Positions 46,028-57,785 of a DNA stretch of 64,000 bases are shown piece by piece. The translations under genes and the position numbers were made by a program. Numbering within the stretch: position 1 is the first letter of the stretch; every line of letters begins with the position of its first letter. The notes below the pieces were generated by a model. The model saw only the letters and a program-made list of their open reading frames with translations, was not told the origin of the DNA and ran no database searches. This DNA comes from Hyperoodon ampullatus (lineage: Eukaryota; Chordata; Mammalia; Artiodactyla; Ziphiidae): the NCBI GenBank assembly GCA_949752795.1, contig OX457058.1:158785353-158849352 (forward strand). Direction: 5' to 3'.

Positions 46028-46729
46028 AAACATTGAAAATAATTCACTTTGCTTAAATAATCATTAAATATGACTCTTAAGAACAACCCAAGTAAGGACA
46101 ATAAAAATGATTAACAGCTTCACTCTCTTCTGTGATTTTTATACTCCATTCTCTTGCTCTTTTCCCCCCTATTTTTTCTTCTAAGTTTCTCCCTAAGATA
46201 TTTGTAGCTCAAAAGATCTAGCACCAAACTATGTAAAAGACAGGCTTTTTGACTTAATCTTTCTCATCTTTTCTTCCCTAGAACAAGAAAATCAGTGGTT
46301 TGAAGCTAAATGAGAAAGAAATCTGACTTTCTTATGGAAGCAGAATTTGCTCAAATAGAAAGCAGTAGTTTTGTTGTCTGTAGTCCATGACTAAAGATAT
46401 GTTCACAGAAGGTATTCCCACTACTTCTTGTTCAACAAAAACTTTACAAAATGCTGCAGATGTTTCAAGATAAAGGAAGTAAAGTTATGAAAAACCTTAA
46501 CTGTGTTCTCTGTAAGCCAATTCTAAAGTGAATCTTTGTGGAGGGTTTCCATGGAGGAAATTCTCAGTGTCCTAACTCGAAATAATAGAGTTAGTAATCC
46601 TATTGATCGTGCCTTTAAAATCAGATTCTTCTACCAGAAAGTAGAAAAAGAGAACCACACTGAGAATGAAAAATTCCCCAAAGCTCTCAGAAGTTAGAAT
46701 GAGCACCACCAACTTGGTAGTATTTAAAC
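46028..46729. other. Unassigned background sequence
   Basis: Nothing recognised. Confidence 0.45.
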
Positions 46730-46749
46730 TAGGAGTCTAAAAACTTTTT

Positions 46750-46882
46750 ATTTTTTTGTTTTTCTTTTTATTGGAGTATAGTTGATTTACAATGTTGTGT
46801 TAGTTTCAGGTGTACAGCAAAGTGATTCAGTTATACATATATTCATTCTTTTTTAGATTCTTTTCTCATATAGGTTGTCACA
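46750..46882 (-). mobile_element. Older L1 3'-end piece
   Basis: Reverse 3' UTR of the 'gttagtttcaggtgtacagc' subfamily, as at 8,450. It is cut at 'gttgtcacagaa', where a younger L1 begins. Confidence 0.8.
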
Positions 46883-46885
46883 GAA

Positions 46886-47374
46886 TTTTTTTTTTTTACA
46901 TCTTTATTGGAGTATAATTGCTTTACAACGTTGTGTTAGTTTCTGCTGTATAACAAAGTGAATCAGCTATATGTTTACATATGTCCCCCTGTCCCCTCCC
47001 TCTTGCGTCTCCCTCCCACCCTCCCTATCCCACCCCTCTAGGTGGACACAAAGCAAGGAGCTCATCTCCCTGTGTTATGAGGCTTCTTCCCACTAGCTAT
47101 CTATTTTACACTTGGTAGTGTATATATGTCCATGCCACTCTCTCACTTCACCCCAGCTTCCCCCTCCCCCCACCTCAAGTCCATTTTCTACGTGTGTATC
47201 TTTATTCCTGTCCTGCCCCTAGGTTCATCAGAACGATTTTTTTTTTTTTTAGATTCCATATATATGCGTTAGCATACGATATTTGTTTTTCTCTTTCTGA
47301 CTTACTTCACTCTGTATGACAGACTCTAGGTCCATCCACCTCACTACAGATAACTCAATTTCGTTTCTTTTTAT
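46886..47374 (-). mobile_element. Younger L1 3' end
   Basis: Poly-T, then the full 3' UTR and the final ORF2 codons in reverse, ending at 'gtttctttttat', where the hAT-like element resumes. TSD boundaries are ambiguous because 'ctttttat' also occurs in L1 itself. Confidence 0.82.
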
Positions 47375-47998
47375 ACCAGCAAAGTAAATATTTTCAGCTT
47401 AGGGGCCATAAGGCTTCTGTTGCAGTTCTGTCATTGTGGTGCCAAAGAAGCCATAGACAATACTGAAAAAGGAACACACATTCCAACAGAATTTTATTTG
47501 CAAAACTGCTGTATCTTGACGGACGCAGTTTGCTAATCCCTGATTTAAATGCTAATATTAAGCATTTAGGGAAAATAGAGAGAAAAATGTCTTTGAATTA
47601 TGGTGAGGTATTGAGTTAAAACTCCAGGAAAAAATGGTTAACACTTTGATCAACGGAAACTATACTATTCTTTTTTTTTTTTTAAATCTTTATTGGAGTA
47701 TAATTGCTTTACAGTGGTGTGTTACTTTCTGCTTTATAACAAAGTGAATCAGTTATACATATACATATGTTCCCATATCTCTTCCCTCTTGCGTCTCCCT
47801 CCCTCCCACCCTCCCTATCCCACCCCTCTAGGTGGTCACAAAGCACCCCGCTGATCTCCCTGTGCTATGCAGCTGCTTCCCACTAGCTGTCTATTTTACG
47901 TTTGGTAGTGTATATATGTCCATGCCACTTCGTCACTGCTTACCCTTCCCCCTCCCCATATCATCAGTTCCATTCTCTAGTAGGTCTGTGTCTTTACT

Positions 47999-50900
47999 TT
48001 ATTCCCGTCTTACCCCTAGGTCTTCATGACCTTTTTTTTTTCTCTTAGTTCCATATATATGTGTTAGCATACGGTATTTGTTTTCCTCTTTATGACTTAC
48101 TTCACTCTGTATGACAGACTCTAGGTCCATCCACCTCACTACAAATAACTCAATTTCGGTTCTTTTTATGGCTGAGTAATATTCCATTGTATATATGTGC
48201 CACATCTTCTTTATCCATTCATCTGTTGATGGGCACTTAGGTTGCTTCCATGTCCTGGCTATTGTAAATCGAGCTGCAATGAACATTTTGGTACATGACT
48301 CTTTGAATTATGGTTTTCTCAGAGTATATGCCCAGTAGTGGGATTGCTGGGTCGTGTGGTAGTTCTATTTATAGTTTTTTAAGGAACCTCCATATTGTTC
48401 TCTATAGTGGCTGTATCAATTTACATTCCCACCAGCAGTGCAAGAGTGTTCCCTTTTCTCCACACCCTCTCCAGCGTTTATTGTTTCTAGAATTTTTGAT
48501 CATGGCCATTCTGACCGGTGTGAGATGATATCTCATTGTAATTTTGATTTGCATTTCTCTAATGATTAATTATGTTGAGCATTCTTTCATGTGTTTGTTG
48601 GCAATCTGTGTATCTTCTTTGGAGAAATGTCTATTTATAACTTCTGCCCATTTTTGGATTGGGTTGTTTCTTTTTTTGTTATTGAGCTGCATGAGCTGCT
48701 TGTAAATTTTAGAGATTAATCGTTTGTCAGTTGCTTCATTTGCAAATATTTTCTCCCATTCTGAGGGTTATCTTTTGGTCTTGTTTATGGTTTCCTTTAC
48801 TGTGCAAAAGCTTTTAAGTTTCATAGGTCCCATTTGTTTATTTTTGTTTTTATTTCCATTTCTCTAGGAGGTGGGTCCAAAAGGATCTTGCTGTGATTTA
48901 TGTCATAGAGTGTTCTGCCTCTGTTTTCCTCTAAGAGTTTTGATAGTTTCTGGCCTTACATTTAGGTCTTTAATCCATTTTGAGCTTATTTTTGTGTATG
49001 GTGTTAGGGTGTGTTCGAATCTCATATTTTTATATGTACCTGTCCAGTTTTCCCAGCACCACTTATTGAAGAGGCTGTCCTTTCTCCACTGTATATTCCT
49101 GCCTCCTTTATTAAAGATAAGGTGACCATATGTGCGTGGGTTTATCTCTGGGCTTTCTATCCTGTTCCATTGATCTATATTTCTGTTTTTGTGTCAGTAC
49201 CATACTGTCTTGATTACTGGAGCTTTGTAGTAAAGTCTGAAGTCAGGGAGCCTGATTTCTCCAGCTCCATTTTTTGTTCTCAAGATTGTTTTGGCTATTC
49301 GGGGTCTTTTGTGTTTCCATACGAATTGTGAAATTTTTTGTTCTAGTTCTGTGAAAAATGCCAGTGGTAGTTTGATAGGGATTGCATTGAATCTGTAGAT
49401 TGCTTTGGGTAGTAGAGTCATTTTCACAATGTTGATTCTTTCAATTCAAGAACATGGTATATCTCTCCATCTATTTGTATCATCTTTAATTTCTTTCATC
49501 AGTGTCTTATAATTTTCTGCATACAGGTCTTTTGTCTCCTTAGGTAGGTTTATTCCTAGATATTTTATTCTTTTTGCTGCAATGGTAAATGAGAGTGTTT
49601 TCTTAATTTCACTGTAAAATTTTTCACAATTACTGTATAGGAATGCCAGAGATTTCTGTGCATTAATTTTGTATCCTGCTACTTTACCAAATTCATTGAT
49701 TAGCTCTAGTAGTTTTCTGGTGGCATCTTTAGGATTCTCTATGTATAGTATCATGTCATCAGTGAACAGTGACAGCTTTACTTCTTCTTTTCCGATTTGT
49801 ATTCCTTTTATTTCTTTTTTTTCTCTGATTGCTGTGGCTAAAACTTCGAAAACTAAGTTGAATAATACTAGTGAGAGTGAGCAACCTTGTCTTGTTCCTG
49901 ATCTTAGTGGAAATGGTTTCAGTTTTTCACCATAGAGAATGATGTTGGCTGTGGGTTTGTCATATATGGCCTTCATTATGTTGAGGAAAGTTCCCTCTAT
50001 GCCTACTTTCTGGAGGGTTTTTATCATAAATGGGTGATGAATTTTGTCGAAAGCTTTCTCTGCATCTATTGAGATGATCATATGGTTTTTCTCCTTCAAC
50101 TTGTTAATATGGTGTATCACATTGATTGATTTGCGTATATTGAAGAATCCTTGTATTCCTGGAATAAACCCCACTTGATCATGGTGTATGATCCTTTTAA
50201 TGTTCTGTTGGATTCTGTTTGCTAGTATTTTGTTGAGGATTTTTGCATCTATGTTCATCAGTGATATTGGCCTGTAGTTTTCTTTCTTTGTGACATCCTT
50301 GCCTGGTTTTGGTATCAAGGTGATGGTGGCCTCGTAGAATGAGTTTGGGAGTGTTCCTCCCTCTGCTATATTTTGGAAGAGTTTGAGAAGGATAGGTGTT
50401 AGCTCTTCTCTAAATGTTTGATAGAATTCGCCTGTGGAGCCATCTGGTCCTGGGCTTTTGTTTGTTGGAAGATTTGTAATCACAGTTTCAATTTCAGTGC
50501 TTGTGATTGGTCTGTTCATATTTTCTATTTCTTCCTGGTTCAGTCTTGGCAGGTTGTGCATTTCTAAGAATTTGTCCATTTCCTCCAGGTTATCCATTTT
50601 ATTGGAATAGAGTTGCTTGTAGTAATCTCTCATGATCTTTTGTATTTCTGCAGTGCAAGTTGTGACTTTTCCTTTTTCTTTTCTAATTCTATTGATTTGA
50701 GTCTTCTCCCTTTTTTTCTTGATGAGTCTGGCTAATGGTTTATCAATTTTGTTTACCTGCTCAAAGAACCAGCTTTTAGTTTTATTGATCTTTGCTATCG
50801 TTTCCTTCATTTCTTTTTCATTTATTTCTGATCTGATCTTTATGATTTCTTTCCTTCTGCTAACTTTGGGGTTTTTTTGTTCTTCTTTCTCTAATTGCTT

Positions 50901-51086
50901 TAGGTGCAGGGTTAGGTTGTTTATTTGAGATGTTTCCTGTTTCTTAAGGTAGGATTGTATTGCTATAAACTTCCCTCTTAGAACTGCTTTTGCTGCATCC
51001 CATAGGTTTTGGGTCATCATGTCTCCATTGTCATTTGTTTCTATGTATTTTTTGATTTCCTCTTTGATTTCTTCAGAGGTCACTTC
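47999..51086 (-). pseudogene. Host L1 ORF2, reverse transcriptase and C-terminal part
   Basis: A 545-codon open frame (51,083-49,446) covers the linker and reverse transcriptase domain, with 'NKSPGPDG', a T-R-Q-G-C block and an F-T-D-D catalytic loop in place of F-A-D-D. It ends at a TGA where related copies have Trp. Reading resumes in frame at 49,427 and stops again at a second Trp-to-TGA change near 49,194. C-terminal codons are readable to about 48,000. The N-terminal endonuclease lies 6.7 kb away beyond L1-C, so no full protein is possible. Confidence 0.9.
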
Positions 51087-51093
51087 TTTTTTT

Positions 51094-51255
51094 CTAAATT
51101 TTCATATCATATTTTATTTAATTTAATCTATCCAAAATGTTATCATTTCAGCGGGTAATGGGTAGAAAAACTTACTGAGATATTTTATATTCTTTTTTTC
51201 TCACTAAGATTTCAAAATCCAGTGTGCATTTTAAGTTTAAAGTACAATTCAAATT
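51094..51255 (-). other. 3'-transduced segment of L1-C
   Basis: About 160 bp of non-L1 DNA lies between the L1-C 3' UTR and its poly-A. Read on the minus strand it resembles part of an old hAT-type repeat ('cacactggattttgaaatc', 'aaaatatctcagtaag', 'gaaatgataacattttggat'). The usual terminal 45 bp of the L1 3' UTR, which normally holds the polyadenylation end, is absent here. This fits read-through from the source L1. Confidence 0.75.
51113..51118 (-). promoter_or_regulatory. AATAAA polyadenylation signal in transduced segment
   Basis: TTTATT on the plus strand, AATAAA on the minus strand, about 20 bases before the L1-C poly-A tract. The spacing is that of a working signal. Confidence 0.75.
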
Positions 51256-51587
51256 TTTTGTTTGTTTGTTTCTGCTTTATAACAAAGTGAATCAGTCATA
51301 CATATACATCTGTTCCCCCATCCCTTCTCTCTTGCATCTCCCTCCCTCCCACCTCCCCATCCCACCCCTCCAGGCGGTCACAAAGCACCGAGCTGATCTC
51401 CCTGTGCTCTGCGGCTGCTTCCCACTATCTATCTACCTTACGTTTGGTACCGTATATATGTCCATGCCTCTCTTTCGCTTTGTCACAGCTTACCCTTCCC
51501 CCTCCCCATATCCTCAAGTCCATTCTCAAGTAGGTCTGTGTCTTTATTCCTGTATTACCCCTAGGTTCTTCATGACATTTTTTTTTC

Positions 51588-54500
51588 TTAAATTCCATAT
51601 GTATGTGTTAGCATACAATATTTGTCTTTCTCTTTCTGACTTCCTTCACTCTGTGTGACAGACTCTAGGTCTATCCACCTCATTACAAATAGCTCAGTTT
51701 CGTTTCTTTTTATGGCTGAGTAATATTCCATTGTATATATGTGCCACATCTTCTTTATCCATTCATCCGATGATGGACACTTAGGTTGTTTCCATCTTTG
51801 GGCTATTGTGAACAGAGCTGCAATGAACATGTTCGTACATGTCTCTTTTTGAATTATGGTTTTCTCAGGGTATATGCCTAGTAGTGGGATTGCTGGGTCA
51901 TATGGTAGTTCTATTTTTAGTTTTTTAAGGAACCTCCATACTGTTCTCCATAGTGGCTGTACCAATTCACATTCTCACCAGCAGTGCAAGAGTGTTCCCT
52001 TTTCTCCACACACTCTCCAGCATTTATTGTTTCTAGATTTCTTGATGGTGGCCATTCTGACTGGTGTGAGATGATATCTCATTGTAGTTTTGATTTGCAT
52101 TTCTCTAATGATTAATGATGTTGAGCATTCTTTCATATGTTTGTTAGCCGTCTGTATATCTTCTTTGGAGGAATGCCTATTTAAGTCTTCTGCCCATTTC
52201 TGGATTGGGTTGTTTGTTTTTGTGTTATTGAGCTGCATGTGCTGCTTATAAATTTTGGAGATTCATCGTTTGTCAGTTGCTTCATTTGCAAATATTTTCT
52301 CCCATTCTGAGGGTTGTCTTTTGGTCTTGTTTATGGTTTCCTTTGCTGTGCAAAAGCTTTGAAGTTTCATTAGGTCCCATTTGTTTATCTTTGTTTTTAT
52401 TTCCATTTCTCTAGGAGGTGGGTCCAAAAGGATCTTGCTGTGATTTATGTCATAGAGTGTTCTGCCTCTGTTTTCCTCTAAGAGTTTGATAGTTTCTGGC
52501 CTTACATTTAGGTCTTTAATCCATTTTGAGCTTATTTTTGTGTATGGTGTTAGGGAATGATCTAATCTCATACTTTTACATGTCCCTGTCCAGTTTTCCC
52601 AGCACCACTTATTGAAGAGGCTGTCCTTTCTCCACTGTACATTCCTGCCTCCTTTATCAAGATAAGTTGATGATATGTGTGTGAGTTTATCTCTGGGCTT
52701 TCTATCCTGTTCCATTGATCTATCTTTCTGTTTTTGTGCCAGTACCACACAGTCTTGTTTACTGTAGCTTTGTAGTATAGTCTGAAGTCAGGGAGCCTGA
52801 TTCCTCCAGCTCCGTTTTTCGTTCTCAAGATTGATTTGGCTATTCGGGGTCTTTTGTGTTTCCAAACAAATTTTGAAATTTTTTGTTCTAGTTCTGTGAA
52901 AAATGCCAGTGGTAGTTTGATAGGGATTGCATTGAATCTGTAAATTGCTTTGGGTAGTAGAGTCATTTTCACAATATTGCTTCTTCCAATCCAGGAGCAT
53001 GGTATATCTCTCCATCTATTTGTATCATCTTTAATTTCTTTCATCAGTGTCTTATAATTTTCTGCATACAGGTCTTTTGTCTCCTTAGGTAGGTTTATTC
53101 CTAGATATTTTATTCTTTTTATTGCAGTGGTAAATGGGAGTGTTTTCTTGATTTCACTTTCAGATTTTTCATCATTAGTTTACAGGAATGCCAGATATTT
53201 CTGTGCATTAATTTTGTATCCTGCTGCTTTACTAAATTCATTGATTAGCTCTAGTAGTTTTCTGGTAGAATATTTAGGATTCTCTATGTATAGTATCATG
53301 TCATCTGCAAACAGTGACAGCTTTACTTCTTCTTTTCCAATTTGGATTCCTTTTATTTCCTTTTCTTCTCTCATTGCTGTGGCTAAAACTTCCAAAACTA
53401 AGTTGAATAAAAGTGGTGAGAGTGGGCAGCCTTGTCTTGTTCCTGATCTTAGTGGAAATGGTTTCAGTTTTTCACCTTTGAGGACGATGTTGGCTATGGG
53501 TTTGTCATATATGGCCTTTATTATGTTGAGGAAAGTTCCCTCTATGCCTACTTTCTGGAGGGTTTTTATCATAAATGGGTGATGAATTTTGTCGAAAGCT
53601 TTCTCTGCATCTATTGAGATGATCATATGGTTTTTCTCCTTCAACTTGTTAATATGGTGTATCACATTGATTGATTTGCGTATATTGAAGAATCCTTGTA
53701 TTCCTGGAATAAACCCCACTTGATCATGGTGTATGATCCTTTTAATGTTCTGTTGGATTCTGTTTGCTAGTATTTTGTTGAGGATTTTTGCATCTATGTT
53801 CATCAGTGATATTGGCCTGTAGTTTTCTTTCTTTGTGACATCCTTGCCTGGTTTTGGTATCAAGGTGATGGTGGCCTCGTAGAATGAGTTTGGGAGTGTT
53901 CCTCCCTCTGCTATATTTTGGAAGAGTTTGAGAAGGATAGGTGTTAGCTCTTCTCTAAATGTTTGATAGAATTCGCCTGTGAAGCCATCTGGTCCTGGGC
54001 TTTTGTTTGTTGGAAGATTTGTAATCACAGTTTCAATTTCAGTGCTTGTGATTGGTCTGTTCATATTTTCTATTTCTTCCTGGTTCAGTCTTGGCAGGTT
54101 GTGCATTTCTAAGAATTTGTCCATTTCCTCCAGGTTATCCATTTTATTGGAATAGAGTTGCTTGTAGTAATCTCTCATGATCTTTTGTATTTCTGCAGTG
54201 CAAGTTGTGACTTTTCCTTTTTCATTTCTAATTCTATTGATTTGAGTCTTCTCCCTTTTTTTCTTGATGAGTCTGGCTAATGGTTTATCAATTTTGTTTA
54301 CCTGCTCAAAGAACCAGCTTTTAGTTTTATTGATCTTTGCTATCGTTTCCTTCATTTCTTTTTCATTTATTTCTGATCTGATCTTTATGATTTCTTTCCT
54401 TCTGCTAACTTTGGGGTTTTTTTGTTCTTCTTTCTCTAATTTCTTTAGGTGCAGGGTCAGGTTTTTTACTCGAGATGTTTCTTGTTTCTTAAGATTGGAT

Positions 54501-55402
54501 TGTATTGCTATAAACTTCCCCCGTAGAACTGCTTTTGCTGTGTCCCATAGGTTTTGGGTCGTCGTGTCTCCATTGTCATTTTTTTCTAGGTATTTTTTAA
54601 TTTCCTCTTTGATTTCTTCAGTGATCACTTCGTTATTGAGTAGTGTATTGTTTAGCCTCCATGTGTTTGTATTTTTTACAAATCTTTTCCTGTAATTGAT
54701 GTGTAGTCTCATAGCATTGTGGTCGGAAAAGATACTTGATACAATTTCAATTATCTTAAATTTACCAAGGCTTGATTTGTGACCCAAGATATGATCTATC
54801 CTGGAGAATGTTCCATGAGCACTTGAGAAAAATGTGTATTCTGTTGTTTTTGGATGGAATGTCCTATAAATATCAATTAAGTCCATCTTGTTTAATGTAT
54901 CATTTAAAGCTTGTGTTTCCTTATTTATTTTCATTTTGGATGATCTGTCCATTGGTGAAAGTGGGGTGTTAAAGTCCCCTACTATGAGTGTGTTACTGTC
55001 GACTTCTTTTATGGCTGTTAGTATTTGCCTTATGTATTGAGGTGCTCCTATGTTGGGTGCATAAATATTTACAATTGTTATATCTTCTTCTTGGATTGAT
55101 CCCTTTATCATTATGTAATGTCCTTCTTTGTCTCTTCTAATAGTCTTTATTTTAAAGTCTATTTCTTCTGATATGAGAATTGCTACTCCAGCTTTCTTTT
55201 GATTTCCATTTGCATGGAATATCTTTTTCCATCCCCTTACTTTCAATCTGTATGTGTCTCTAGGTCTGAAGTGGATCTCTTGTAGACAGCATATATATGA
55301 GTCTTGTTTTTGTATCCATTCAGCCAATCTGTGTCTTTTGGTGGGAGCATTTAGTCCATTTACATTTAAGGTAATTATTGATGTGTATGTTCCTATTCCC
55401 AT
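51588..55402 (-). pseudogene. L1-C ORF2 (endonuclease/reverse transcriptase), few lesions
   Basis: About 1,271 codons, close to the usual mammalian ORF2 length. The first 740 codons are open (55,402-53,180). They keep the endonuclease residues visible as the Q-E-I-H Glu, 'GDFN', 'SRIDH' and 'SDH', and the reverse transcriptase blocks 'SPGPDG', '[13 protein letters not shown]' and the catalytic F-A-D-D. Lesions: an in-frame TAA at 53,180-53,182, one frame change between about 52,570 and 52,750, TGA at 52,263-52,265 and TGA (from Trp) at 51,975-51,977. The C-terminal Cys/His-rich region '[10 protein letters not shown]' is readable. It lies 58 bp after ORF1, as usual for L1. Confidence 0.93.
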
Positions 55403-55460
55403 TTCCTTAATTGTTTTGGGTTTGTTATTGTAGGTATTTTCCTTCTGTTGTGTTTCTTGC

Positions 55461-56375
55461 CTAGAGAAGTTCCTTTAGCATTTGTTGTAAAGCTGGTTTG
55501 GTGGTGCTGAACTCTCTCAGCTTTTGCTTGTCTGTAAACGTTTTAATTTCTCCATCAAATCTGAATGAGATCCTTGCTGGGTAGAGTAGTCTTGGTTGCA
55601 GGTTTTTCTCCTTCATCACTTTAATTATGTCCTGCCACTCCCTTCTGGCTTGTAGAGTTTCTGCTGAGAGATCAGCTGTTAACCTGATGGGGATTCCCTT
55701 GTGTGTTATTTGTTGTTTTTCCCTTGCTGCTTTTAATATGATTTCTTTGTGTTTAATTTTTGACAGTTTGATTAATATGTGTCTTGGCATATTTCTCCTT
55801 GGATTTATTCTGTATGGGACTCTCTGTGCCTCCTGGACTTGATTAACTATTTCCTTTCCTATATTAGGGAAGTTTTCAACTATAATCTCTTCAAATATTT
55901 TCTCAGTCCCTTTCTTTTTCTCTTCTTCTTCTGGAACCCCTATCATTCAAATGTTGGTGCGTTTAATGTTGTCCCAGAGGTCTCTGAGACTGTCCTCTGT
56001 TCTTTTCATTCTTTTTTCTTTATTTTGCTCTGCAGCAGTTATTTCCACTATTTTATCTTCCACCTCACTTATCCGTTCTTCTGCCTCAGTTATTCTGCTA
56101 TTGATCCCATCTAGAGTATTTTTCATTTCATTTATTGTGTTTTTAATCGATGCTTGATTCATCTTTAGTTCTTCTAGGTCCTTGTTAACTGTTTCTTGCA
56201 TTTTGTCTATTCTATCTCCAAGATTTTGGATCTTGGAAATAAAATCTTGGATCATCTTTACTATCATTATTCTGAATTCTTTTTCAGGTAGACTGCCTAT
56301 TTCCTCTTCATTTGTTAGGTCTGGTGGGTTTTTATCTTGCTCCTTCACCTGCTGTGTGTTTTTCTGTCTTCTCAT
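55461..56375 (-). pseudogene. L1-C ORF1 (RNA-binding protein), single stop
   Basis: One continuous frame of about 304 codons, interrupted only by a TGA at 55,947-55,949. Residues 1-142 form the N-terminus and a heptad-rich coiled coil (about 45-130). The second part holds the RNA-recognition-like and C-terminal domains, with 'NIGKEIVNQVQEA', 'INPRRNMPRHI' and the terminal '[10 protein letters not shown]'. L1-A has CGA (Arg) at the same place, so the stop is a CpG-type C-to-T change. Otherwise it looks intact. Confidence 0.93.
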
Positions 56376-57785
56376 TTTGCTTATCTTACTGTTTGGGGTC
56401 TCCTTTTTGCAGGCTGCAGGTTCGTAGTTCCCGTTGTTTTTGGTATCTGTCCCCAGTGGCTAATGTTGGTTCAGTGGGTTGTGTAGGCTTCCTGGTGGAG
56501 GGGACTAGTGCCTGTGTTCTGGTGGATGAGGCTGGATCTTATCTTTCTGGTGGGCAGGTCCACGTGTGGTGGTGTGTTTTGGGGTGTCTGTGGACTTTTT
56601 ATGATTTTAGGCCACCTCTCTGCTAATGGGTGGCAGTGTGTTCCTATCTTGCTAGTTGTTTGGCATAGGGTGTCCAGCACTGTAGCTTGCTGGTCGTTGA
56701 GTGAAGCTGGGTGCTGGTGTTGAGATGGAGATCTCTGGAATATTTTCGCCATTTGATATTATGTGGAGCTGGGAGATCTCTTGTGCACCAGTGTCCTGAA
56801 GTTGGCTCTCCCACCTCAGAGGCACAGCACTGACTCCTGGCTCCTCAATTTGGGATGATTTGTTGTCTATTCATGTATTCCACAGATGCAGGGTACATCA
56901 AGTTGATTGTGGAGCTTTAATCCGCTGCTTCTGAGGCTGCTGGGAGAGGTTTCCCTTTCTCTTCTTTGTTCTCACAGCTCCCGGGTCTCAGCTTTGGATT
57001 TGGCCCCACCTCTCCGTGTAGGTCGCCGGAGGGCGTCTGTTCTTCGCTCAGACATGACAGGGTTAAAGGAGCAGCCGCTTCGGAGACTCTGGCTCACTCA
57101 AGCCGGAGTGCTGGTGGGGCCTGCATCGGCAGAGGCTGGCGTGACGTTGCACCAGCCCGAGGCGCGCCATGCGTTCTCCCAGGGAAGCCGTCCCTGGATC
57201 CTGGGACCCCGGCAGTGACGGGCTGCACAGGCTCCCCAGAAGGGGGGCGTGGACAGTGACCTGCGCTCGCACACAGGCCTCGCGACGGCGGCAGCCGCAG
57301 CCCCAGCGTCCCACACCCGTCTCTGGGGTCTGCGCTTTCAGCCGTGGCTCACGCCCGTCTCTGGAGCTCCTCCAAGCAGTGCTCTTAATCCCCTCTCTTC
57401 GCGCACCAGGAAACAAAGAGGGAAGAAAAAGTCTCTTGCCTCTTCGGCAGGTCCAAACTTTTTCCCGGACTCCCTCCCGGCTAGCTGTGGCGCATTAGGC
57501 CCTTCAGGCTGTGTTAACGAATTCAGTCCTCTCCCTGCGCTCTGACTGAAGCCCGAGCCTCAGCTCCCAGCGCCGCCCGCCCCGGCAGGTGAGCAGACAA
57601 GCCTCTCGGGCTGGTGAGTGGCAGTTGGCACCGATCCTCTGTGCGGGAATCTCTCTGCTTTGCCCTACCCAGGTACGTGGGGAGTTTCTTGCCTTTTGGG
57701 AGGTCTGAGGTCTTCTGCCAGCGTACAGTAGGTGTTCTGTAGGAGTTGTTCCACGTGTAGCTGTATTTCTGGTGTATCTGTGGGG
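56376..57785 (-). promoter_or_regulatory. L1-C 5' UTR, GC-rich, 5' end missing
   Basis: About 1.4 kb, with a CpG-rich block at roughly 56,985-57,640. The last 45 or so bases of the 5' end, which in the host carry the YY1-like element, are absent. The short open frames in this block on both strands are not genes. Confidence 0.8.

Larger units (their letters stand above)
46730..47542. mobile_element. hAT-like DNA transposon split by L1 pieces
   Basis: Left piece 46,730-46,749 ('aggagtctaaaaacttttt') and right piece 47,375-47,542 ('agtaaatattttcagctta', 'agccatagacaatac', 'agtttgctaatccctg') form one element. The ends are inverted (left 'aggagtctaaaaact', right complement 'agggattagcaaact'). 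An 8-bp flank repeats with one mismatch: ATTTAAAC (46,722-46,729) and ATTTAAAT (47,543-47,550), the TSD size expected for hAT elements. Confidence 0.62.
51087..57785 (-). mobile_element. L1-C: nearly full-length L1 inside the host L1
   Basis: In element order: 5' UTR (57,785-56,376), ORF1 (56,375-55,461), ORF2 (55,402-51,588), 3' UTR (to about 51,256), a 3' flanking segment (51,255-51,094) and poly-A (poly-T 51,087-51,093). The 5' end stops about 45 bp short of the complete 5' end of the host. A 9-bp target repeat of host ORF2 with one mismatch flanks it: GGTCACTTC ends at 51,086 and GATCACTTC ends at 57,793. It is the most intact L1 in the window but has stops in both genes. Confidence 0.9.

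Noticed and set aside
53127..53582. Plus-strand frames of 88-152 codons within L1s
   Set aside because: Antisense shadows of ORF2; the same shadows appear at 12,362-12,820 and 49,669-49,935.
56907..57545. GC-rich block with several open frames, looking like a CpG-island first exon
   Set aside because: It aligns with the L1 5' UTR at 59,679-60,407, so it is an L1 promoter and not a host gene promoter.
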